DNA of 5,885 bases from the NCBI GenBank assembly GCA_937923225.1, contig CALAKR010000362.1, positions 1-5,885 on the forward strand. The letters run 5' to 3'. Positions 1-4,608 of the stretch are shown in pieces. Every line of letters starts with the position of its first letter. Position 1 is the first letter of the stretch. The translations under genes were made by a program, and so were the position numbers. The notes beneath the pieces were generated by a model. The model did no database searches. It worked only from the letters and a program-made list of their open reading frames with translations, and was not told the origin of the DNA. This stretch comes from an uncultured Aquabacterium sp. GTDB taxonomy: Bacteria > Pseudomonadota > Gammaproteobacteria > Burkholderiales > Burkholderiaceae_C.

Positions 1-320
1 TCCTTGACCTGGTCGCCCACCTCGGCAAAAGCCTTGGCGCCGGGGCTGGAGGCGCGGTAGAAGGTGCCGACCATGGGCGACTTGACCACGTGGCCGGTTT
101 CGGCGGCGGCTTCGGCCACAGGGGCGGCTGCGGCTGCGGCCGCGGCGGCGGGCTGGGCGGCGGCCACCGGTTGAGCCTGTACCAGGGGCATGGCCACGGC
201 CACGGGGGCGGCGCCTGCCTTGACGATGCGCACCTTGCCGTCGGCCTCGGTGATTTCCAGTTCAGAGACGTTGGACTCCGAAACGAGGTCGATCAGGGTC
301 TTGAGTTTGCGCAGGTCCAT
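1..320 (-). CDS. accB: Biotin carboxyl carrier protein of acetyl-CoA carboxylase (partial, C-terminus beyond left edge)
   Basis: The product carries biotin on the acetyl-CoA carboxylase complex, moving carboxyl groups from biotin carboxylase (AccC) to the carboxyltransferase in the first step of fatty-acid synthesis in the cytoplasm. The first 106 residues are visible. They begin [16 protein letters not shown], the usual AccB N-terminus, followed by the [15 protein letters not shown] strand region (residues 20-34). Next comes an Ala/Pro-rich flexible linker (about 36-74, with a run of nine alanines), then the start of the biotinyl domain with [17 protein letters not shown] (79-95). The biotinylated lysine motif (AMKM type) would lie outside the window. 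The family is usually about 150 residues, so roughly two thirds is present. The ATG at 320 has a GGAG Shine-Dalgarno (complement of 330-333) with a 9-nt spacer. It follows aroQ by 84 nt on the same strand, a common beta-proteobacterial order, and accC probably follows. Confidence 0.95.
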   Translation of the reverse strand, partial: MDLRKLKTLIDLVSESNVSELEITEADGKVRIVKAGAAPVAVAMPLVQAQPVAAAQPAAAAAAAAAPVAEAAAETGHVVKSPMVGTFYRASSPGAKAFAEVGDQVK

Positions 321-340
321 GTTGGGGATCTCCAGGGTCG

Positions 341-356
341 CCGGGCCTCAGCCCGG
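341..356 (-). other. GC hairpin in the aroQ-accB spacer
   Basis: A perfect 6-bp inverted repeat (CCGGGC / GCCCGG, 341-346 and 351-356) with a 4-nt loop sits between the aroQ stop and the accB Shine-Dalgarno sequence. On the transcribed strand no T-run follows, so it is unlikely to be a strong terminator. It could be an mRNA processing or stabilising structure, or have no function. The rest of the spacer (357-404) shows nothing recognisable. Confidence 0.35.
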
Positions 357-404
357 TCGGCTCGATGAAAGAAAAGGGGAGAAATAGGGGCGTGGTCTGG
401 TGGC

Positions 405-857
405 TCAGGCGGCCGGGGCGGGCGCGTTCAGGCGCTCCAGCGCAGCATCCAGGGCCAGCTGGTAACCCAGCGCGCCAAGACCGACGATGACGCCTTCTGC
501 CAGGTCCGAAAAATAGGAGTGGTGGCGGAAGGGCTCGCGGCGGTGCACGTTGGAGAGGTGCACTTCGATGAAGGGAATGGCCACGCCCGCGAACGCATCG
601 CGCAGGGCGACGCTGGTGTGGGTGTAGGCCCCGGGGTTGATCACGATGAAGGTGGTGCCGTCGGTGCGCGCGGCGTGCACGCGGTCGATCAGGGCGCCTT
701 CATGGTTGCTCTGGAAGGCGCTGAGCGTGGCACCGCGAAGGGCGGCGCGCTGGCTCAGGGCCGTGTTGATTTGCTCCAGCGTGGTGGCGCCGTAGACCTG
801 TGGTTCCCGGACGCCGAGCAGGTTCAGATTGGGGCCATGGAGGACAAGAATCTGCAT
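405..857 (-). CDS. aroQ: Type II 3-dehydroquinate dehydratase
   Basis: The enzyme converts 3-dehydroquinate to 3-dehydroshikimate in the cytoplasm, the third step of the shikimate pathway. The 150-residue product matches the family's length and all its hallmarks. It starts with the signature [13 protein letters not shown] (3-15). The flexible lid REPQVYG (17-23) carries the catalytic R17 and Y22. The segment [11 protein letters not shown] (48-58) follows, then [16 protein letters not shown] (73-88) with N74, and IEVHLSN (97-103) with the catalytic H100. R111 lies in the [11 protein letters not shown] segment. The ATG at 857 is preferred because it puts the family motif at residue 3. An in-frame TTG at 902 would add 15 residues, and neither start has a clear Shine-Dalgarno sequence. 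A promoter candidate lies at 921-926. The gene is followed by accB and is likely co-transcribed with it. Confidence 0.96.
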   Translation of the reverse strand: MQILVLHGPNLNLLGVREPQVYGATTLEQINTALSQRAALRGATLSAFQSNHEGALIDRVHAARTDGTTFIVINPGAYTHTSVALRDAFAGVAIPFIEVHLSNVHRREPFRHHSYFSDLAEGVIVGLGALGYQLALDAALERLNAPAPAA

Positions 858-920
858 GTGTTCGTTGAACGATTGCTGAATTGTGTCCAGATGTTCGTCC
901 AAGAAAATGAAAGTAGGCGG

Positions 921-926
921 ATTTTA
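921..926 (-). promoter_or_regulatory. Candidate -10 element for aroQ-accB
   Basis: Reading the minus strand, TAAAAT (complement of 921-926) lies in an AT-rich stretch that stands out in the 186-nt gap between the tlpA-like gene and aroQ. Initiation about 7 nt downstream would give a leader of roughly 57 nt before the ATG at 857. No good TTGACA-like -35 hexamer is found at 16-18 nt, so this is tentative. Confidence 0.35.
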
Positions 927-927
927 A

Positions 928-944
928 GCACAAATGGGCACAAA
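928..944 (-). repeat. Two direct copies of TTTGTGC, 10 bp apart, upstream of the aroQ -10 candidate
   Basis: The plus strand reads GCACAAA at 928-934 and again at 938-944 (TTTGTGC on the transcribed strand). The period is exactly 10 bp, one helical turn, and the pair abuts the candidate -10 element. The arrangement suits a protein binding the same DNA face twice, but the regulator is unknown and chance is possible for 7-bp units in AT-rich DNA. Confidence 0.3.
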
Positions 945-988
945 AAACTCATCTGCTTATGTGCTTCAGGCAAATCTGCCTTGTAAAG

Positions 989-1004
989 CCCCTGGGGCCA
1001 GGGG
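989..1004 (-). terminator. Probable weak terminator after the tlpA-like gene
   Basis: A perfect 6-bp stem (CCCCTG 989-994 / CAGGGG 999-1004) with a 4-nt loop lies 39 nt beyond the tlpA-like stop codon. On the minus strand it is followed by CTTTACAAGG, which has only a short T-run, so termination may be partial. It fits a transcript end between the tlpA-like gene and aroQ. A second small inverted repeat (AGGCA/TGCCT, around 968-981) lies just beyond it. Confidence 0.45.
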
Positions 1005-1043
1005 AAGCAGTCTTGTTGACCGCTGTTGGCGTTCGCTGAGTTT

Positions 1044-1640
1044 TCAGCCGAACTCGCGGGCCCAGCCGTTCAGCTCGTCCGGGTGCGCGGGCCCCATCTT
1101 ACGATGCCGGATGCGCCCCTGGCGGTCGATGACCACTGAAAACGGCAGGGCTCCCGCCGAATTGCCGAGGGTCTGGGCCAGTTCGGTGCCACCGAAACCG
1201 GCCAAGCCGATGGGGAAGTGTACCGGGGTTCTGCCCAGAAAAGCCTTGACCGGGGTGGGGCCGTCGATGGCCAAGCCAATCACGTGCCAGCCCTGGGCGT
1301 TGTGGGCCTGGTGGAACTTGTCCAGATCAGGCATCTCCTTGACGCAGGGCGGACACCAGGTCGCCCAGAAGTTGATCACCAGGGGCTTGCCCTGGAAACC
1401 GGCCAACTGGAGTGGCGGGCCGTCGATGGTGTCGAACTGCTGGGCCCAAAAGCCTTCGGGCAGGGGATCGCCGGGGGCAGCGCCGGTTGCCGAGCGCTCA
1501 CGGTGCAAGGCCCACCACACGCCACCGCCCAGGCCGGCCACGGCGGCAGCCAGGCCTGCGCCCAGCCAGACGCGGCGTGACGGGTTGGCTTGTGCGTTGG
1601 CCGGCGCAGTAGAAGCCAGGGGCGTGCTCGGGTTTTCCAT
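1044..1640 (-). CDS. Membrane-anchored TlpA/ResA-family thiol:disulfide protein
   Basis: This is a thioredoxin-fold protein held at the cytoplasmic membrane with its domain in the periplasm. Relatives reduce disulfides there, for instance in apocytochrome c maturation or oxidase assembly; the specific partner here is not shown. Of 198 residues, about 1-22 are a Ser/Pro/Ala-rich cytoplasmic stretch ending in SRR. Residues 23-45 form one membrane segment rich in Ala, Gly and Leu. A thioredoxin domain runs from about 58 to the end. It has VINFWATWCPPC (88-99) with redox cysteines C96 and C99 and the cis-proline loop ALPFSVVID (164-172, P166). There are no other cysteines. The ATG at 1640 lacks a Shine-Dalgarno sequence but has a TACACT hexamer 7 nt upstream. 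It lies 81 nt downstream of the exported-protein gene and upstream of aroQ. It could also be labelled a redoxin or AhpC/TSA-family protein; the WCPPC motif and anchor favour TlpA. Confidence 0.93.
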   Translation of the reverse strand: MENPSTPLASTAPANAQANPSRRVWLGAGLAAAVAGLGGGVWWALHRERSATGAAPGDPLPEGFWAQQFDTIDGPPLQLAGFQGKPLVINFWATWCPPCVKEMPDLDKFHQAHNAQGWHVIGLAIDGPTPVKAFLGRTPVHFPIGLAGFGGTELAQTLGNSAGALPFSVVIDRQGRIRHRKMGPAHPDELNGWAREFG

Positions 1641-1647
1641 GGGCGGC

Positions 1648-1653
1648 AGTGTA
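1648..1653 (-). promoter_or_regulatory. -10-like TACACT placed for a leaderless tlpA-like mRNA
   Basis: The transcribed strand reads TACACT, then 7 nt (GCCGCCC), then the ATG at 1640. Initiation 6-7 nt after a -10 hexamer would put the first transcribed base at or next to the A of the start codon. No Shine-Dalgarno sequence is present, which agrees with a leaderless message. No -35 match is visible because the upstream DNA is a GC-rich hairpin. Confidence 0.4.
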
Positions 1654-1665
1654 CGCGGCGATGCC

Positions 1666-1690
1666 GCCCGGCGGTGTTGTCCGCCCGGGC
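1666..1690 (-). terminator. Strong GC hairpin after the exported-protein gene, without T-run
   Basis: The stem is GCCC-GGCGG (1666-1674) against CCGCC-C-GGGC (1681-1690): nine base pairs with one bulged base (1686) and a 6-nt loop. It lies 31 nt past the stop codon of the exported-protein gene and ends 25 nt before the tlpA-like start. There is no T-run after it on the minus strand, so it may be a factor-dependent terminator, a 3'-end stabiliser, or a structure hindering read-through into the tlpA-like gene. Confidence 0.4.
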
Positions 1691-1721
1691 GTCGGTGCTG
1701 CGGGGCGGCCCAGGGCCGGGC

Positions 1722-3041
1722 TCAGGGCAGGGCTTGCGGGCGCAGCAGGCTGGCGCGCGCTTGGCCCCAGGGCAGCACCACGGCCTGGCCGCGGCAGCCC
1801 CGGTCGACCTCGGCGTAGACATCCGGCGCTACGGCCAGGCCCTGGGCCGTGGGCCAGACCTGCCAGCCATCGGGCATGCGTCCGCCGGTGAGCTCGCCGC
1901 TGGTGCAGCGCCCGCCACGGCAGGCGTAGTGGGCCAGCACCAGCCGGGCGCATCGGGCCTGGTCGGAGGTGGCCGGGGGCACGTCTGGGGGCAGTTCGGT
2001 CACCTGGGCGGCGAAGGCCTTGAGTGCCTGGGCGGCCAGCAGGTCGCGGCGCTCGAAATCCACGCCCTCGGTGCCCGGCGCCGTGAAGCGGAACCAGCGG
2101 GGCCATTCCACTGGCTGCCCGGTCGACAGATCGTAGGTGGTGGCCGTGAAGCCGTTGCTGGGGTGGGCGGCGCCTGCGTAATAGAAGCCCACGCTGTAGG
2201 TGGTGGCCAGCCAGCGCCGGTTGGCGAAGACCACATTGACCTGGTCGTCGTGGTCGATGGCGGTCAGGGCCTGGCTGACCCGGTCATGCCATTGGGCCTT
2301 GAGCTGATCATTGATGCGCTGCAGCACGGCGGGCGTGGCACCGCGCGTGAACTGGGGCGTGGCCACCTTGGTGCGGGCATCGCTGAGGGCTTCCCAGGCC
2401 ACGGGGCCTTGCTGGCCGCCCGGGCTGCGCTGGGGCCGGATGCCCTTGAGGCGGCGCTGTTCGTAGGGGTCGGCCAGGGCTTCGGCGGTGGGGGTGTAGG
2501 CGGCGACGCGGGTGAGCGTGACGGGTGTGGGCACGAAGCGGCCCGTGCGGCTGACCACCTGCCATTGGCCCTTGGCGCTGTTGCCCGCCAGCGCGAGTGA
2601 CCAACTGCCGGTGGGCTGCTCGCAGGGGGTGTCAGGGATGCCGTAGTCGGGGGCGCACTCCTGCAGGGTCAGGGTGTCGGGGGAGGTGTTGTCTGCATCC
2701 GGGGCGGGGCCCCACAGGCCCAGGTCGCGGCCGAAGCGTTCGTAGAAATAGCGGCCTGTCCAGCGCCCCTGCTCATTGCGGTACAGGGCCATGACGACGG
2801 GCTGCCCTGCCAGGCGGCCTTCCCAGATGCCCTGCCAGGCTGTCGGCTGTGCCTTGGCGGCGGAGGAGGCTGATGGCGCCGATGCCGGTGAGGCCAGGGC
2901 TGGCTGCACCAATGCACCGCAGGCGGCCAGCAGCAGGGCGGCGGAGCGCCATGCGCGTGGCGAGCCGCTGCGAGCGTGGGGGCTAAACGGCGGCTGGCTG
3001 CCGTGACGGGATTGGTCAGCGAAGTGAGTGCGTGTCGTCAT
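1722..3041 (-). CDS. Exported hypothetical protein with DUF3298/RsiV-like C-terminal half
   Basis: Function unknown. The 439-residue product is exported. After a charged n-region (to R32) a short hydrophobic stretch holds LAAC (38-41), a good lipobox, and ALA-S (48-51), a good signal-peptidase I site; either processing is possible. A Ser/Ala/Pro linker (51-64) leads to a beta-rich segment with GIWEGRLAGQPVVMALY (71-87) and WTGRYFYERFG (94-104), which looks like a small barrel domain. The C-terminal half (about 220-439) resembles DUF3298 of the RsiV/PdaC type: a helix with INDQL, then YSVGFYYAGAAHPSNGF (282-298), TTYDLSTGQPVEW (301-313), and the closing DVYAEVDRGCRGQAVVLPW (407-425). Six further cysteines (129, 140, 364, 374, 379, 416) could form three disulfides. 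The ATG at 3041 has GGGAGA 8 nt upstream and overlaps the preceding gene by 26 nt, suggesting translational coupling. Confidence 0.8.
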   Translation of the reverse strand: MTTRTHFADQSRHGSQPPFSPHARSGSPRAWRSAALLLAACGALVQPALASPASAPSASSAAKAQPTAWQGIWEGRLAGQPVVMALYRNEQGRWTGRYFYERFGRDLGLWGPAPDADNTSPDTLTLQECAPDYGIPDTPCEQPTGSWSLALAGNSAKGQWQVVSRTGRFVPTPVTLTRVAAYTPTAEALADPYEQRRLKGIRPQRSPGGQQGPVAWEALSDARTKVATPQFTRGATPAVLQRINDQLKAQWHDRVSQALTAIDHDDQVNVVFANRRWLATTYSVGFYYAGAAHPSNGFTATTYDLSTGQPVEWPRWFRFTAPGTEGVDFERRDLLAAQALKAFAAQVTELPPDVPPATSDQARCARLVLAHYACRGGRCTSGELTGGRMPDGWQVWPTAQGLAVAPDVYAEVDRGCRGQAVVLPWGQARASLLRPQALP

Positions 3042-3633
3042 GGTCAGCGTCTCCCATCAGTTTCTTGAGTGCGTCGAGATCACCCCGCTCGGTGCGGCCG
3101 CGCGCATCGGGCTTGAGCGCGCCACGCAGGTCGTCCAGATCCAGGATGGTCAGGTGCAGTCCGATGGCTTCGCCGCCCAGGCCGGGGCAGGCCACGGTCA
3201 GGCTCAGGCAGTCGACGCTCTGGCCGCGCGGGCCGGGCACGCTGCCCACGTCGTAGTCCAAGCGCTGGTTGATCAGCGCGATCTCGGCGGATTTCGGGTC
3301 GTCGCAGTACAACTGCAGGTGGATGTCGTTGAGTCGGGTGGCGGTGCCGCGCCAGACGGCGCCCGTGAGGTGGGGACGGAACTCGGCCAGACGCGCCATC
3401 CAGCGGGCGGCCAGGTCGCGCAGCGCGGCCAGTTCCGCCGGCTGGGTGTCGGCGCAGAAGATGGCGAGGTATTCCTCCACCGCTTCTTCGACTTCATCGT
3501 TGCCGGGCAACTGGGCGCGGGCGTTCAGGCCCAGCACCTTCACGGCGCGGCGTTTGGCAGGGCCGTATTCCAGGCCCTCTTCGACCACCAGGCGCGCAGC
3601 GGCGGCGGCGATTTCTTGGCTGAGCTCGCTCAT
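3016..3633 (-). CDS. Conserved hypothetical protein with a degenerate nucleotidyltransferase (Pol beta-like) signature
   Basis: No precise function is recognised. The 205-residue product is soluble, with no signal peptide or membrane segment. Residues 1-87 are mostly helical and acidic (LPGNDEVEEAVEEYLAIFC at 42-60). The stretch GAVWRGTATRLNDIHLQL (91-108) aligns position by position with the nucleotidyltransferase motif G-S-x-A-R-G-x-A-x3-S-D-I-D-L, keeping R95, G96, A98, D103 and I104 but with His at 105 where the second catalytic Asp is expected. D141 in VDCLSLTV is a candidate third acidic residue. The C-terminal segment LHLTILDLDDLRGALKPDARGRTERGD (159-185) looks like a conserved block. 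From memory, some relatives carry the label UDP-N-acetylmuramate--alanine ligase, but no Mur-ligase ATP-binding GKT motif is present, so I do not use it. The ATG at 3633 has no Shine-Dalgarno sequence but has TAGAAT 7 nt upstream. It is first in an overlapping pair with the exported-protein gene. Confidence 0.85.
   Translation of the reverse strand: MSELSQEIAAAAARLVVEEGLEYGPAKRRAVKVLGLNARAQLPGNDEVEEAVEEYLAIFCADTQPAELAALRDLAARWMARLAEFRPHLTGAVWRGTATRLNDIHLQLYCDDPKSAEIALINQRLDYDVGSVPGPRGQSVDCLSLTVACPGLGGEAIGLHLTILDLDDLRGALKPDARGRTERGDLDALKKLMGDADHDDTHSLR
3050..3055 (-). promoter_or_regulatory. Shine-Dalgarno deciding the start of the exported-protein gene
   Basis: GGGAGA (complement of 3050-3055) sits 8 nt before the ATG at 3041 and inside the last codons of the upstream reading frame. 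It fixes the start despite the 26-nt overlap and suggests that ribosomes finishing the upstream gene re-initiate here. Confidence 0.6.
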
Positions 3634-3640
3634 GCGGATG

Positions 3641-3646
3641 ATTCTA
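3641..3646 (-). promoter_or_regulatory. -10 element TAGAAT placed for a leaderless mRNA
   Basis: On the transcribed strand TAGAAT is followed by 7 nt (CATCCGC) and then the ATG at 3633, so the transcript would begin at or 1 nt before the start codon. No Shine-Dalgarno sequence exists upstream. TAGAAT matches the TATAAT consensus at five of six bases; no -35 hexamer is obvious. The geometry is the same as at 1648-1653. Confidence 0.5.
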
Positions 3647-3802
3647 GGTGGGCTGCGGTGGCACTACGGCACTGCTGTGACCATGCCCCAAATGCGGGGT
3701 TGCCCTGAGGGTTGCTCCGGAAGGGCGCCGCAGCAGACTCCGTTCAGAATTCGGGAGCCCCTGAAGTTTCCTGGAAGCCTTGGCGGGCGAGCTCAATTCT
3801 TC
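3647..3802 (+). other. Upstream region of the PEP-CTERM gene; possible leader inverted repeat
   Basis: This is the rest of the divergent intergenic region. I find no convincing sigma-70 or sigma-54 promoter for the plus-strand gene. Visible structure includes CCCC/GGGG arms (3686-3689, 3696-3699) and CCTGAAG (3760-3766), which is the reverse complement of CTTCAGG (3799-3805), whose last bases belong to the Shine-Dalgarno sequence. A TTTCCT at 3767-3772 could also pair with AGGAAA at 3807-3812. No small gene is supported here. Confidence 0.3.
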
Positions 3803-3810
3803 AGGAAGGA
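3803..3810 (+). promoter_or_regulatory. Strong Shine-Dalgarno for the PEP-CTERM gene
   Basis: AGGAAGGA lies 6 nt before the ATG at 3817. It selects this start over an upstream in-frame start at 3712, which would put 35 residues of non-signal sequence ahead of an otherwise perfect signal peptide. Confidence 0.85.
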
Positions 3811-3816
3811 AATCAT

Positions 3817-4569
3817 ATGAAACGCTTTGCATGGCGTGGCGCTGTGGCGGCCATCTCGCTGGTATCTTTCGCGGGCCTGGCCTCTGCTCAGTCGGGCAAC
3901 ATACCGCAGATCCCGCCCGGAGGCGCCAGCCGGTTGACTTGGTCGGTTGGGGCGTCCGACACGAATGCGCTGAACTTCATTGAGACTTACAGCCTGCAGG
4001 TAACGGCACAGTCTCCAGCATGGCCGGGCTACTACCCTGAAATGGAGGATGGACGCCGCGGCATCTCGGTATATTTCCCGGAGGTGAAGACAGTGCGTGT
4101 ATCGACCTATGGGGTGGTCACCTCAGTGAGTTCGGCGGGCGGAGTCCAGATGGTGGTGCCTGAGGCGACGGGCATTGCGTGGGGTGGCACGATCACCCTC
4201 AGCAACTGGGAGATCAATGCGGTGACGCGCCAACTCAGCGCCGACATCTCCGGCACCGGTGGGCTGCCAAGCCAGACGCAGGTGGCGGTGTTCACGCTCG
4301 ACGACTACACGCTCAACGGCAACCACACGTCGTTCAGCCTGTGGCTGACGCAGGCTGGAGCCGATGCCTTCGCTCAGGCCACAGGTCTGCGGGCATTCGG
4401 CCTCTCCGCGCTCCAGGGGCTCAGGCAGGGCAGCTTCGGCACGATCAGCGTGGACGTGGCGATGGTGCCGGAGCCTTCCACCTACGCACTGGGGTTGCTG
4501 GGCGGCATGATGGTGCTGATCGGTGTGCGCCGGCAGTCGCGTTGCCAGGCCAGGGCACAAGCAGCCTGA
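3817..4569 (+). CDS. PEP-CTERM sorting domain secreted protein
   Basis: This is an exported protein of the PEP-CTERM class, a group processed by exosortase (EpsH/XrtA family) at the cell envelope and often linked to exopolysaccharide or biofilm matrix. The 250-residue product has a signal peptide: MKRFAWR, a hydrophobic core (8-22), and cleavage after ASA-24. The body (25-214) is rich in Thr, Ser, Gly and beta-forming residues, with no domain that I recognise. The C-terminus has VPEPSTYALG (217-226) as sorting motif, a membrane segment (222-237) and the basic tail RRQSR (238-242), followed by CQARAQAA. The only cysteine is C243 in that tail. The start is set by the Shine-Dalgarno at 3803-3810. 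The gene stands alone on the plus strand between divergent and convergent neighbours, and no exosortase is in the window. The PEP-CTERM call is firm; the protein's role is unknown. Confidence 0.92.
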   Translation: MKRFAWRGAVAAISLVSFAGLASAQSGNIPQIPPGGASRLTWSVGASDTNALNFIETYSLQVTAQSPAWPGYYPEMEDGRRGISVYFPEVKTVRVSTYGVVTSVSSAGGVQMVVPEATGIAWGGTITLSNWEINAVTRQLSADISGTGGLPSQTQVAVFTLDDYTLNGNHTSFSLWLTQAGADAFAQATGLRAFGLSALQGLRQGSFGTISVDVAMVPEPSTYALGLLGGMMVLIGVRRQSRCQARAQAA

Positions 4570-4575
4570 GCACCT

Positions 4576-4608
4576 GCCTGGGTGCCCGGGTTGCCGGGCA
4601 CCTCAGGC
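4576..4608. terminator. Bidirectional hairpin terminator between convergent genes
   Basis: A 9-bp perfect stem (GGTGCCCGG 4581-4589 / CCGGGCACC 4594-4602) closes a GTTG loop. It is extended by five more pairs (GCCTG 4576-4580 / CAGGC 4604-4608) across one bulged base at 4603. It fills the 33-nt gap between the two convergent stop codons and includes the stop codon of the molybdoenzyme gene. No T-run follows on either strand, as is common in GC-rich genomes. Confidence 0.7.

Noticed and set aside
121..180. GCC/GCG-rich low-complexity stretch that might be called a tandem repeat
   Set aside because: It encodes the alanine-rich linker of AccB, a normal feature of the protein, and not an independent repeat element.
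90..387. Gly/His-rich plus-strand small frames opposite accB
   Set aside because: They mirror the Ala/Pro linker of AccB on the other strand and have no support of their own.
519..986. Plus-strand open frame opposite aroQ
   Set aside because: It is antisense to an aroQ that has every catalytic residue, and no motif or ribosome site supports it.
934..1818. Plus-strand open frame of 294 codons opposite the tlpA-like gene
   Set aside because: The opposite strand encodes a clear thioredoxin-fold protein with WCPPC. The plus frame is Pro/Arg/Ala-rich, low in complexity and spans several gene boundaries.
1590..2600. Long plus-strand open frame of 336 codons, antisense to the exported-protein gene
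   Set aside because: It is Gly/Ala/Arg-rich without motifs, and lies opposite a gene with a signal peptide, Shine-Dalgarno and recognisable domain. Long antisense frames are expected in GC-rich DNA.
3659..3676. Sigma-54-like TGGCAC...TGCT upstream of the PEP-CTERM gene, attractive because some PEP-CTERM genes are controlled by PrsR with sigma-54
   Set aside because: The GG-to-GC distance is 2 bp longer than the strict spacing that sigma-54 needs, and the -12 element is TGCT rather than TTGC.
3028..3708. Plus-strand open frame of 226 codons opposite the nucleotidyltransferase-like gene
   Set aside because: It is a compositional shadow of the minus-strand gene, with no ribosome site and no recognisable domain.
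3712..3816. Upstream in-frame start giving a 285-residue PEP-CTERM protein
   Set aside because: The strong AGGAAGGA and the canonical signal peptide both begin at 3817. The 35 extra residues would bury the signal peptide.
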